From the NCBI RefSeq assembly GCF_000067165.1, contig NC_010162.1, forward strand, positions 4,112,501 to 4,176,500: a stretch of DNA of 64,000 bases, in the 5' to 3' direction. The position numbers and the translations under genes are program-made. The stretch comes from Sorangium cellulosum So ce56. Its GTDB lineage: Bacteria > Myxococcota_A > Polyangia > Polyangiales > Polyangiaceae. A model generated the notes under the pieces. The model did no database searches and was not told the origin of the DNA. It worked only from the letters and a program-made list of their open reading frames with translations. Within the stretch, counting starts at the first letter, position 1; every line of letters starts with the position of its first letter. This document shows positions 9,887-17,993 of this stretch, one piece after another.

Positions 9887-11086
9887 ATGCAAGGAGACGT
9901 GGAACAGGGCTTCTCTCTCGACCTCGACGCGTTTCGCGCGGCGTACTCGCGCTTCCTCGCGCCGGCGGGGGACGCGGCGCCGCGCGTCCTGCTCACGGGG
10001 CACTCGCACCAGGCCTGGCCGGATGCGGCGCGCGACGCGCTCTCCGCATGCTTCGACGACGCCGCGCGGCTCGTCGACGGCAAGTGGGACGCCGCGGTGT
10101 TGCCGAGGCTCTCGGCCGTCGGCGCGGCGATCCTGGAGCGGATGGGCTTCGAGCGCGGCGACGCCATCACCTTCGGCCAGAACACCCACGAGCTCGTCTA
10201 CCGCCTGATCACGTCGCTCCCTCGGCGCGAGCGGCTCCGGATCGTCACCACGCAGGGCGAGTTCCACTCGCTCAGGCGCCAGCTCGCCCGCCTCGCCGAG
10301 GAGGGCGTCGAGATCGACTGGGTGAGCGTCGAGCCGCGCCACGCGCTCGCCGACCGGCTGCTCGCCGCGCTCCGGCCAGGCACCTCGATGCTCGCGATCT
10401 CGGCCGTGCTCTTCGAGAGCGCGACGGTGGTGCAGCGGCTCGACGAGGTCGTCGCGCGCGCGGCCGAGATCGGCGCCGTCCCGCTCGTGGACGCTTACCA
10501 CGCGTTCAACGTCGTCCCGCTCGCGTGGGGCAGCGCGGCGCCTCACGTCTTCGCGGTCGCGGGGGGCTACAAGTACGCGGCGATGGGCGAGGGGATCTGC
10601 TGGATGCGCGTCCCGCACGGCTGCGGGCTGCGCCCGGTCTTCACCGGCTGGTTCGCCGACTTCGGCTCGCTCGCGGGCAGCAGCGGCGGCGTCGCGTACG
10701 CGCCCGGGGGCGCGCGATTCGCGGGCTCCACGTTCGACCCCTCCGCGCTCTACCGCGCCGCCGCGGTGATCGAGCACTGGGATCGCTTCGGCCTCACCGT
10801 CCCGCGGCTGCGCGCGATATCGCTCCGGCAGACCGGGCGCATCCTCGGCCTCCTCGACGCCGCGGGCCGCGGCGGCGACGTCGTCTCGCCCCGCGAGCCC
10901 GAGCGCCGGGGCGGCTTCGTCGCCGTGCGCTCGGCGCGGGCGGGCGACGTCGTGGAGCGCCTCCGCGCCCGGCGCGTGCTCGTCGACGCCCGGCGCGACG
11001 TGCTCCGCATCGGCCCCGCGCCTTACCTCACCGACGCCGAGATCGACCAGGGCGTCGCGGCCCTCGTCGAGGAGCTCGGTCGCTAG
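9887..11086 (+). CDS. Kynureninase-like class V PLP enzyme
   Basis: 399 residues, an aminotransferase class V fold. The PLP pocket is recognisable: FGQNTHELVYRL near the N-terminus, the Asp in PLVDAYHAFNVVPL (cofactor N1 Asp) and the Schiff-base Lys in GGYKYAAMGEG. The NVVPL context and the GWFADFG block followed by an arginine/glycine stretch resemble kynureninases, which split kynurenine to anthranilate and alanine. The length is close to that family (about 400-420). No other tryptophan-degradation or quinolate gene is adjacent, so kynureninase versus a related desulfurase/lyase cannot be settled here. ATG 9887 was chosen because upstream in-frame sequence is low-complexity; AAGGAG just downstream makes a GTG at 9899 conceivable. 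Confidence 0.75.
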   Translation: MQGDVEQGFSLDLDAFRAAYSRFLAPAGDAAPRVLLTGHSHQAWPDAARDALSACFDDAARLVDGKWDAAVLPRLSAVGAAILERMGFERGDAITFGQNTHELVYRLITSLPRRERLRIVTTQGEFHSLRRQLARLAEEGVEIDWVSVEPRHALADRLLAALRPGTSMLAISAVLFESATVVQRLDEVVARAAEIGAVPLVDAYHAFNVVPLAWGSAAPHVFAVAGGYKYAAMGEGICWMRVPHGCGLRPVFTGWFADFGSLAGSSGGVAYAPGGARFAGSTFDPSALYRAAAVIEHWDRFGLTVPRLRAISLRQTGRILGLLDAAGRGGDVVSPREPERRGGFVAVRSARAGDVVERLRARRVLVDARRDVLRIGPAPYLTDAEIDQGVAALVEELGR

Positions 11087-11114
11087 CGCGCTGGCGATGT
11101 TCTCGTCGGGACGC

Positions 11115-12059
11115 TCAGGGTTCGCTGTGGACGCGCGGCGCGTCGGGGTACAGCGACCGCAGCCCGCGCCAGGCGACGTCGGCCGCGCTCTCCGCGGGCT
11201 CGGCGAGATCCCATTCCAGGTAGAGCTTGTCGCCGTCGTAGCAACCGAAGCTCGTCGACAGGCAGAGCAGCGGCTCGCGCTCGGTGGCATACCCCTCGCG
11301 CGCGACGTCGTGCCCGTAGATCGCCACGCGAGCGTCCGGGTCGATCGCACGGAGGAAGGCATAGGCGCGGTCGCTCGACGTGCTCCGCGCCCAGAGCAGC
11401 GCGCCGAGCGTCCCGTGCAGGCTCATCTCCGAGAGCGGTACGTCGAGGAACCCGTCGAGCGGGAGCCGATCGAGATCTTGCCGGCTCTGAATGCGGGCGT
11501 GCGGCGCCGCATGCAGCATGACCAGCCGGGCCGCGCGCGCGGCCGCCACGAACGGCCACCCGCGGAACCAGCTTCGCATCGCCAGCGTGTCCTCCGGGCC
11601 GAGGAGGTCTTCGAGCCGCAGCGCCTCGTCCGGGAAGAATTTGGCCACCACCGGACCTCCCACGTGCGCGTGCTCGTGGTTTCCGAGCAGGTAGTGAACC
11701 CTGCCGGGATGGCGTTCCGCGAGACTCCTCGCCTTTTTCAGCAAGGTCACGGAATCGCCCCGGTAGAACGAGCCCAGGTAGTCGGGCCATTCACCTTCGT
11801 CGAGCTCGGGCCCGTGGACCAGGTCGCCCGTGATCACGAGGACCGCGCCGTCACGGCCGGTCGCCGCCTGCTCGAAGATCTCGGTGATTCGCTCGAAATC
11901 CGCGACATTGCCCTGTAAATCGGTGGCGACGATGAGTCTGCCCCGATCAGGGAGGTCGACGACACGCTGCACGTCTCCAGCATAGCCGAACGTCCCTGCG
12001 TTCGCCTCGCGTGAACTGAGCCCATCCGACGCGTGAACGCCGGCTGGCTGCAACGCCAC
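11115..12059 (-). CDS. Calcineurin-like metallophosphoesterase
   Basis: 314 residues with the dimetal phosphoesterase motifs in order: VATDLQGN (D-x-QGN where DxHG is usual), ITGDLVHGP, LLGNHEHAH, a metal His in MLHAAPH and GHDVARE near the end. It fits a small phosphatase of the PP2A/ApaH-like superfamily; the substrate is unknown. The first motif carries Gln where most members have His, a tolerated but noteworthy change. The most upstream usable start is GTG 12059, with GAGGGC right before it; the conserved part begins about 40 residues in, so the true start may be later. It converges with the PLP enzyme gene (28-base gap) and diverges from pckG. Confidence 0.82.
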   Translation of the reverse strand: MALQPAGVHASDGLSSREANAGTFGYAGDVQRVVDLPDRGRLIVATDLQGNVADFERITEIFEQAATGRDGAVLVITGDLVHGPELDEGEWPDYLGSFYRGDSVTLLKKARSLAERHPGRVHYLLGNHEHAHVGGPVVAKFFPDEALRLEDLLGPEDTLAMRSWFRGWPFVAAARAARLVMLHAAPHARIQSRQDLDRLPLDGFLDVPLSEMSLHGTLGALLWARSTSSDRAYAFLRAIDPDARVAIYGHDVAREGYATEREPLLCLSTSFGCYDGDKLYLEWDLAEPAESAADVAWRGLRSLYPDAPRVHSEP

Positions 12060-12082
12060 GCCCTCTGCCAGATCATCCAGAT

Positions 12083-12106
12083 TTGACGAAGTATTACAAT
12101 AGTACT
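12083..12106 (+). promoter_or_regulatory. AT-rich promoter/operator candidate upstream of pckG
   Basis: In the 90-base gap between divergent genes, TTGACG (12083-12088) is followed by an imperfect palindrome at 12090-12106 with arms AGTAtTA/TAgTACT. A -10-like TACAAT (12095-12100) is embedded in it. This is one of few AT-rich spots in the region. Spacing of the hexamers is not canonical, so it is only a candidate control site for pckG or the metallophosphoesterase gene. Confidence 0.35.
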
Positions 12107-12149
12107 GTGACTTGGCGGAGGTTCTCGCTCAGGCTAGGCTCGCAGTCGT

Positions 12150-13898
12150 ATGCAAAACCGGAAACTTTCAGCGTGGGTGGACGAGGTCGCCGATCAGACG
12201 CGGCCTGATCGGGTCGTCTTCTGTGACGGCTCCGAGGCGGAGAACCGAACGCTGATCCAGGGGATGCTGAGCGACGGTACGCTCCTCGCGCTCGATGGGG
12301 AGAGATACCCCAACTGCTATCTTCACCGGAGCGATCCGACCGACGTCGCCCGGACTGAGCACCTCACGTTCATCTGCACTCGCGATAAGGAAGACGCGGG
12401 CCCGACGAACAACTGGATGTCGCCGGACGAGGCCTCGCAGCGGGTCGGACGGCTGTTTGACGGGGCGATGAAGGGGCGGACGATGTTCGTCGTGCCGTAC
12501 CTGATGGGCCCAGTGGGATCGCCCTCGGCGAAGGTTGGAATCGAGATCACCGACAGCCCTTATGTCGTGGCGAGCATGCGGATCATGACCCGTATGGGCC
12601 GGGTCGCGCTCGATGCGCTGGGCAGCTCCGAGGACTTCTGCAGAGGGCTGCACTCGCTCGGGGACCTGAGCCCCGAGCGCCGCTTCGTCTGCCATTTCCC
12701 GGCGGAGCGGCTCATCTGGAGCGTCGGCTCCGGGTATGGGGGCAACGCGCTGCTCGGGAAGAAGTGTTTCGCGCTGCGCATCGCGAGCACGATGGCGCGC
12801 GACGAAGGGTGGTTCGCGGAGCACATGCTCATCCTCGGCCTGGAGGACCCGGGAGGGCGGGTGACGTACGTCTGCGCGGCGTTCCCGAGCGCCTGCGGGA
12901 AGACGAACCTCGCCATGCTCGTGCCGCCGGCGTCCCAGAAGGGGTGGAAGGTGTGGACGGTCGGCGACGACATTGCCTGGCTGCGGATCGGCCGGGATGG
13001 TCGGCTCTGGGCGATCAACCCCGAGGCCGGCTTCTTCGGCGTGGCGCCGGGGACGAGCTCGAGGACGAACCCGAACGCCCTGGCGACGCTGGCCAGGAAC
13101 TCGATCTTCACGAACGTGGCGCTCACGCCGGAGGGGACGCCGTGGTGGGAAGGCTTCGACGGTCCGGTGCCGCCGGTGCTCACCGACTGGAGGGGACGCC
13201 GATGGACGCCCGACAGCAAGGAGCCCGCGGCGCATCCGAACAGCCGGTTCACCGCGCCGGCCCGCCAGTGCCCGTCGATCTCGACGGAGTTCGACGCCGC
13301 GGCGGGCGTGCCCATCTCGGCCATCGTCTTCGGCGGACGGCGCGCGCGGCTCGCGCCGCTCGTCTGCGAGGCGCGCGGCTGGGCCCACGGCGTCTATCTG
13401 GGCGCGACGATGGCCTCGGAGACGACCGCGGCGGCCACCGGGAAGGTCGGGGTCGTCCGCCGCGACCCGATGGCGATGCGCCCCTTCTGCGGATACAACA
13501 TGGCCGACTACTTCCGGCACTGGATCGAGCTCGGCGAGAACCGCGCGGCGTTCCCGAAGATCTTCCACGTGAACTGGTTCCGGCAGAGCGAGGCGGGCGC
13601 GCTCCTCTGGCCAGGCTTCGGCGAGAACCTCCGCGTCCTCCGCTGGATCGTCGCGCGCGTGCGCGGGGAGGCGAAGGGACACGACACCCCGGTCGGGATC
13701 ATGCCCACCGACGGCGAGCTCGACACGAGCGGCCTCGGCGTGAACGACGAGGCAATGCGCGAGCTCTTCGCCATCGATCGCGACGCGTGGCTGGAGGAGG
13801 CGCGCGATCGCGAGGCGTTCCTGGAGTCGTTCGGCTCGCGCATGCCCGAGGCGCTGCTCCGGCAAAACCGGGATCTCATGGCCCGGATCCGGGCGTGA
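12150..13898 (+). CDS. pckG: Phosphoenolpyruvate carboxykinase (GTP)
   Basis: 582 residues, within the range of GTP-dependent PEPCKs. It converts oxaloacetate and GTP to PEP, CO2 and GDP, the first committed step of gluconeogenesis. The P-loop with the reactive cysteine is FPSACGKTNLAML, followed by the kinase-2 motif VGDDIAWLR, NPEAGFFGVAPGTS, and the substrate/guanine region RRDPMAMRPFCGYNMADYF. The N-terminal substrate-binding part carries EHLTFICTRDKEDAGPTNNWM and MGPVGSP. The gene stands alone between a divergent metallophosphoesterase and the GbsR-like regulator. The GTP type rather than the ATP type fits an aerobic heterotroph growing on amino acids or acetate. Confidence 0.97.
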   Translation: MQNRKLSAWVDEVADQTRPDRVVFCDGSEAENRTLIQGMLSDGTLLALDGERYPNCYLHRSDPTDVARTEHLTFICTRDKEDAGPTNNWMSPDEASQRVGRLFDGAMKGRTMFVVPYLMGPVGSPSAKVGIEITDSPYVVASMRIMTRMGRVALDALGSSEDFCRGLHSLGDLSPERRFVCHFPAERLIWSVGSGYGGNALLGKKCFALRIASTMARDEGWFAEHMLILGLEDPGGRVTYVCAAFPSACGKTNLAMLVPPASQKGWKVWTVGDDIAWLRIGRDGRLWAINPEAGFFGVAPGTSSRTNPNALATLARNSIFTNVALTPEGTPWWEGFDGPVPPVLTDWRGRRWTPDSKEPAAHPNSRFTAPARQCPSISTEFDAAAGVPISAIVFGGRRARLAPLVCEARGWAHGVYLGATMASETTAAATGKVGVVRRDPMAMRPFCGYNMADYFRHWIELGENRAAFPKIFHVNWFRQSEAGALLWPGFGENLRVLRWIVARVRGEAKGHDTPVGIMPTDGELDTSGLGVNDEAMRELFAIDRDAWLEEARDREAFLESFGSRMPEALLRQNRDLMARIRA

Positions 13899-14128
13899 GC
13901 TAGCGCCGTCGAGAGCGGTTCACGCCACGCACCGCCACGAGGCCCGAATGGCCCCCGGGCCGAAGGCTCGCGCTCGCGACGTGCGAGCCCCGCACAGAAG
14001 CACCCGGCACTCGAAGTCAGGCCGCGCGCTCGCGCGCTGGCCCCCAGCAAGCGACCCGCTCGTCCGCGCTGCATGACGATAATGGGCGGGAATGTCTTGA
14101 CGCCGGCACAGGTTGGCCCACACAGTTC

Positions 14129-14146
14129 TTTCAAAGAATTTTGAAA
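14129..14146. promoter_or_regulatory. Perfect palindrome, probable autoregulatory operator
   Basis: TTTCAAA-GAAT-TTTGAAA, seven-base perfect arms around a four-base centre, ends five bases before the ATG of the GbsR-like gene. It occupies the place where a Shine-Dalgarno would be, and none is present. A TTGACG (14094-14099) lies about 30 bases upstream. Position and symmetry suit a winged-helix dimer repressing its own gene; this is inference. Confidence 0.5.
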
Positions 14147-14151
14147 CTTTC

Positions 14152-14709
14152 ATGAGTCACGCAAGCGACATCCATCGCCAGGCGGAGCTGCTCGCGGCGG
14201 ACGCGATCGGCGACGTCATCGAGCACTGGGGCTTCCGCCGGGTGCTCGGGCGGATCTGGACCGTCCTGTTCATCGAGGGCGGAGCCCTCTCCGCCGCCGA
14301 GATCGGCGAGCGGCTGCAGGTTTCCTCCGGCGCAATGAGTATGTCGCTGACAGAATTGCAAAGGTGGGGTGTAGTACGAAGAGTATGGAAACCGGGCGAG
14401 CGGAAGGAGTTCTTCGAGGCCGAGACGGACTTCTGGAAGATGATTTCCAAAGTGTTCGCCGAGCGCGAGCGGCTGATCGCCGACTCCGTGAGGGAGCGCC
14501 TCGAGCGGGCTTCGGCGCTGCTCGAGGGCCTGCCTCCCACCGACGCCGCCCGGTTCAGCCTCGATCGGGTGGAGCGGCTCCTCTCGTTCGTCATCGTCGC
14601 GCAGGCGGCGCTCGACGGGTTCATCAAGAGCAGGACCGTGGATTTCTCGCGGTTCGGGGATCTGGTCCGGTTCCCCATCCGCGCCGTGCGTTCCCGGCGA
14701 GGCGCCTAG
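14152..14709 (+). CDS. GbsR/MarR-type winged-helix transcriptional regulator
   Basis: 185 residues. The N-terminal half has the GbsR layout: a helix ending EHWGFRRVLGRIWTVLFI, then the winged helix LSAAEIGERLQVSSGAMSMSLTELQRWGVVRRVWKPGERKE, where the recognition helix is SSGAMSMSLTEL. The C-terminal half is helical and probably dimerises (VRERLERASALLEGL and following). GbsR relatives are repressors; the ligand here is unknown. ATG 14152 is preferred over a TTG at 14113 because a palindrome sits between the two. The gene is 91 bases upstream of, and in the same direction as, the polyprenyl synthase/menaquinone run, so it may be its leader gene and regulator. Confidence 0.85.
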   Translation: MSHASDIHRQAELLAADAIGDVIEHWGFRRVLGRIWTVLFIEGGALSAAEIGERLQVSSGAMSMSLTELQRWGVVRRVWKPGERKEFFEAETDFWKMISKVFAERERLIADSVRERLERASALLEGLPPTDAARFSLDRVERLLSFVIVAQAALDGFIKSRTVDFSRFGDLVRFPIRAVRSRRGA

Positions 14710-14800
14710 CGGGACCGTGATTTCGGAGAGCAGGGCCGTCACGGGGGGCCCCGCGCGGTGCGGGGCGCAGCGTGCGCTCGTGCTTCCAGGTGGAGATGGG

Positions 14801-15877
14801 ATGACTGCGACTACAACGTTTACTGGGACGGTCCAGCGGAGCGATGTCGTCTCGAGCCTCGGAGGCATGTGCGCTGGGCGAGGGCTCGACGCGCTCGCCG
14901 CGCGCCTCGCGGAGCTGAGGCGCCTGCTCGACGGGGACCTCGGCGACATCGAGCGCGAGATCGCGAAGGTCGGGCTGGACGGCGAGACGCCGGCGCACCG
15001 GAGCGCTCGGCACTTGCTCGGCCTGAACGGCAAGCGCCTGCGGCCCATCTGCGTCGCGCTGGCCTCCCACATCGGGAGCGGCTTCAACGACGCCGCGCGG
15101 ACGTTCGCGGTCGCGGTCGAGCTCGTCCACAACGCGACGCTGCTGCACGACGACGTCGTCGACCTCGGCGACCGCCGGCGCGGCGCGGACGCGGCGCGGG
15201 TCATCTACGGCAACGCCGCCTCGATCTTCGGCGGCGACTACCTCCTGCTCGACGCGCTCTCCAAGATCCAGGCGGTCGGCATGACCGACGTGCTCGAGCG
15301 GGTGCTCCTCGTGATCAAGGAGATGGTCGTGGCCGAGGCGCTCCAGCTCGCGTCGCGCGGCCGCGTGCGCACGAGCACGAGCGAGTACTTCCAGATCGTC
15401 GACGGCAAGACGGCGTCGCTGTTCCGATGGGCGATGTTCGCAGGGGCGCGCGCGGGCGGCGTGAACGAGCCGCTCTGCAAGGCGCTCGAGAGCTTCGGGA
15501 CGAGCCTCGGGGTGGCGTTCCAGCTCGTCGACGATGTCCTCGACTTCGCCGGCGACCCGGAGGCGACCGGCAAGGCGCTGCTCACGGATCTGCGCGAGGG
15601 CAAGATGACGTACCCGCTGCTCCTCGCCATGGAGCGCGACCGCGAGCTCACGCCCGCCCTCGAGGCGCACTGCGCGTCGGAGGACACGGCCGTCGAGCCG
15701 GAGCTCGGCCGGCGCATCGCGCAGATCATGGTCGAGAAGCGCGTCGTGGACGACTGTCTCGAGCTCGCGTCCCGGCTCTGCGGGGACGCGGTGCGGAGCA
15801 TCGAGCCGCTCCCGGAGAGCCCGGCGAAGGCGGCGCTGGAGGGGGTCGCGATGTCGACGCCCCGGCGGAAGCGGTGA
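14801..15877 (+). CDS. Long-chain polyprenyl diphosphate synthase
   Basis: 358 residues, trans-prenyltransferase family. It condenses isopentenyl diphosphate onto an allylic primer to make the quinone side chain. First Asp-rich motif is DDVVD (117-121) in NATLLHDDVVDLGDRRRG, second is DDVLD (244-248) in GVAFQLVDDVLDF; GKRLRP and the basic RG pairs are present. The residues four and five before the first motif are Thr and Ala, small side chains that leave the product tunnel open, which points to a long (hepta- to deca-prenyl) product rather than FPP. ATG 14801 has GGTGGAG upstream; an earlier in-frame start at 14717 lacks one. First enzyme of the isoprenoid-menaquinone run. Confidence 0.9.
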   Translation: MTATTTFTGTVQRSDVVSSLGGMCAGRGLDALAARLAELRRLLDGDLGDIEREIAKVGLDGETPAHRSARHLLGLNGKRLRPICVALASHIGSGFNDAARTFAVAVELVHNATLLHDDVVDLGDRRRGADAARVIYGNAASIFGGDYLLLDALSKIQAVGMTDVLERVLLVIKEMVVAEALQLASRGRVRTSTSEYFQIVDGKTASLFRWAMFAGARAGGVNEPLCKALESFGTSLGVAFQLVDDVLDFAGDPEATGKALLTDLREGKMTYPLLLAMERDRELTPALEAHCASEDTAVEPELGRRIAQIMVEKRVVDDCLELASRLCGDAVRSIEPLPESPAKAALEGVAMSTPRRKR

Positions 15878-15957
15878 GCGGCGATGACGAACCCCTTGAT
15901 GCAGTGCGCGGAGCGCGCGCCCCGCTGGCGAGCGCGCGCGGCGCGCGGAGACACCCG

Positions 15958-17232
15958 ATGAGCCAACACGTGTCCAGCCGGATCAGCGGCTTCTACAAGC
16001 GATGCCTCGAGGAGCGGCTCCACGCGATCCAGGCGCTCGGTCTGCTCGACGAGGAGGCGCTCGCGCACCTCGCCAGCGGGGGAGGGCTGCCGACGGCGGT
16101 GGCCGATCGGATGTGCGAGAACGTCATCGCGACGCACGCGCTCCCGCTCGGCCTGGCGCTGAACTTCCGCGTGAACCAGCGCGACGTGCTGGTGCCGATG
16201 GCGGTGGAGGAGCCGAGCGTCATCGCCGCCGCGTCGAACGCGGCGCGCATGGTCCGGCGGTCGGGCGGCTTCTCCGGCGAGGCGGACCCGCCGATCATGA
16301 CCGCCCAGGTCCAGCTCGACGACGTGCCGGACGCGGAGGCGGCTGCGGCCCGGCTGGAGGCGGCCCGCGCGAGCCTGCTCGCGGCCGGGGACGCGGCCAT
16401 CCCCAGGATGGTGGCGCGCGGCGGCGGCTGCCGCGATCTCGAGGCGCGCGTCCTCTCGGCGGAGCTCGGCGTGCTCGTCGTGCACCTCTACGTCGAGGTC
16501 GGCGACGCCATGGGCGCGAACCTGGTCGACACCGTCGCAGAGGCGGTGGCGCCGCTCGTGCAGCGCATCGCCGGCGGGACGCTGGGCCTGCGGATCCTCT
16601 CGAACCTGACCGTCCGCCGCCTCGTCCGGGTGACGGCCACCGTGGCGGACGACGCGCTCGGGGGCGCGGACGTGGCGAGCGGCATCGCGCGGGCGAGCCG
16701 CTTCGCGGAGCTCGATCCGTACCGGGCGACGACCCACAACAAGGGCTTCATGAACGGGCTCGACGCGGCCGCGGTGGCGCTCGGGCAGGACTTCCGTGCC
16801 ATCGAGGCGGGCGCGCACGCGTACGCGGCGATCGGCGGCCGGTACCGGCCGCTCAGCACGTGGGAGCGCATCCCGGGCGGGCTCGTGGGGCGGGCGGAGC
16901 TGCCGCTCGCCGTCGGCACGGTGGGCGGCGCGACCGAGGTGCACGCCGGCGTGCGCGCGGCGCTGCAGCTCGTGGGCGCGAAGAGCGCGCGCGAGCTCGC
17001 GGTGGTGCTGGCGTCCGTCGGGCTGGCGTCCAACCTGGCGGCGCTGCGCGCGCTCGCGAGCGAGGGCATCCAGCGAGGCCACATGCGGCTCCACGAGCGG
17101 AAGCGCGCGCTCGGCGGCGCGTCGACGGCGGGCGGGGAGCCCGCCGCGCCGCCGTCCGGCGAAGGCAAGCGGTTCGCCGCAGAGCGCGCCGAGGCGCCGC
17201 TCGCGGTGCACCAGGCGGGGGGCGGGACATGA
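15958..17232 (+). CDS. mvaA: Hydroxymethylglutaryl-CoA reductase, class II type
   Basis: 424 residues. Class II signatures, as in the Pseudomonas mevalonii enzyme, are clear: catalytic Glu in VEEPSVIAAASNAARM, the nucleotide/active-site DAMGANLVDTVAEA, catalytic Lys in HNKGFMNGLDAAAVA, GTVGGATEVH and the C-terminal His region IQRGHMRLH. In a myxobacterium using the mevalonate route the likely direction is synthesis of mevalonate from HMG-CoA, the entry step to isopentenyl diphosphate. The start ATG 15958 has CGGAG seven bases upstream. The stop overlaps the next start (ATGA), so it is translationally coupled to the UbiE/MenG gene. The last ~45 residues are a disordered Ala/Gly/Pro-rich extension beyond the catalytic part. 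Confidence 0.93.
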   Translation: MSQHVSSRISGFYKRCLEERLHAIQALGLLDEEALAHLASGGGLPTAVADRMCENVIATHALPLGLALNFRVNQRDVLVPMAVEEPSVIAAASNAARMVRRSGGFSGEADPPIMTAQVQLDDVPDAEAAAARLEAARASLLAAGDAAIPRMVARGGGCRDLEARVLSAELGVLVVHLYVEVGDAMGANLVDTVAEAVAPLVQRIAGGTLGLRILSNLTVRRLVRVTATVADDALGGADVASGIARASRFAELDPYRATTHNKGFMNGLDAAAVALGQDFRAIEAGAHAYAAIGGRYRPLSTWERIPGGLVGRAELPLAVGTVGGATEVHAGVRAALQLVGAKSARELAVVLASVGLASNLAALRALASEGIQRGHMRLHERKRALGGASTAGGEPAAPPSGEGKRFAAERAEAPLAVHQAGGGT

Positions 17233-17960
17233 GCGAGGCGAGCCAGGATCAGGCGCCGCGCGGCGGGCGCCGCTTCGGCACGGGGGAGATGTTCGACGGC
17301 ATCGCGGAGCGGTACGACCTCCTGAACCGGGTCATCTCGCTGGGGCTCGATCAGGGCTGGCGGCGGCGCGCGGTGCGCTCGCTCGAGCTCTCGCCCGGCG
17401 CGACGGTGCTCGATCTCGCGACCGGCACCGCCGATCTCGCGATCGCGATCGCGCGGGCGCACGAGGTGAAGGTCATCGGGGTCGATCCGTCGCAGGGGAT
17501 GCTCGGCGTCGGCCGCCGGAAGGTGGAGGCCGCGGGGCTCGCGGGGCGGGTCGAGCTCGAGGTCGGCGACGCGCAGCAGCTCCAGCTCGGCGACGCGAGC
17601 GTCGACGCCATCTCGATGGCGTTCGGGATCCGCAACGTCCCGGATCGCGCGCGAGCGCTCCGCGAGATGGCGCGCGTCACGCGGCCCGGGGGGCGCATCG
17701 CGATCCTCGAGCTCAGCGAGCCGCGCAGCGGGCTCATGGGCAAGCTCGCGCGCTTCCACATCCACACGGTCGTCCCGTACGTGGGCGGCGCGATCTCCGG
17801 CAAGGACGAGTACCGGTACCTGCAGGACTCGATCGCGAGGTTCCCGCCGCCGGACGAGTTCGCGGAGCTGATGCGCGGCGCGGGGCTGCGCGTGCTCCGC
17901 GTGGAGCCGCTCACGATGGGCGTCGTGTGCCTCTTCGTCGCGACGCCCGAGGGGGCCTGA
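17229..17960 (+). CDS. ubiE: Demethylmenaquinone methyltransferase (UbiE/MenG)
   Basis: 243 residues. The final step of menaquinone synthesis: SAM-dependent C-methylation of demethylmenaquinone (UbiE also acts on ubiquinone precursors). Family landmarks are MFDGIAERYDLLNRVISLGLDQGWRR at the start, SAM loop VLDLATGTADLAIA, DPSQGMLGVGRRK, the UbiE signature ISMAFGIRNVPDRARALREMARVTRPGGR and the C-terminal VPYVGGAISG-x-DEYRYLQDSI. It overlaps the mvaA stop by four bases. Among men genes and with no ubiquinone gene nearby, MenG function is the most likely. Confidence 0.95.
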   Translation: MSEASQDQAPRGGRRFGTGEMFDGIAERYDLLNRVISLGLDQGWRRRAVRSLELSPGATVLDLATGTADLAIAIARAHEVKVIGVDPSQGMLGVGRRKVEAAGLAGRVELEVGDAQQLQLGDASVDAISMAFGIRNVPDRARALREMARVTRPGGRIAILELSEPRSGLMGKLARFHIHTVVPYVGGAISGKDEYRYLQDSIARFPPPDEFAELMRGAGLRVLRVEPLTMGVVCLFVATPEGA

Positions 17961-17993
17961 GGTGCGCGCGAGAGAGGGCCTAGGGGGGCGGTG

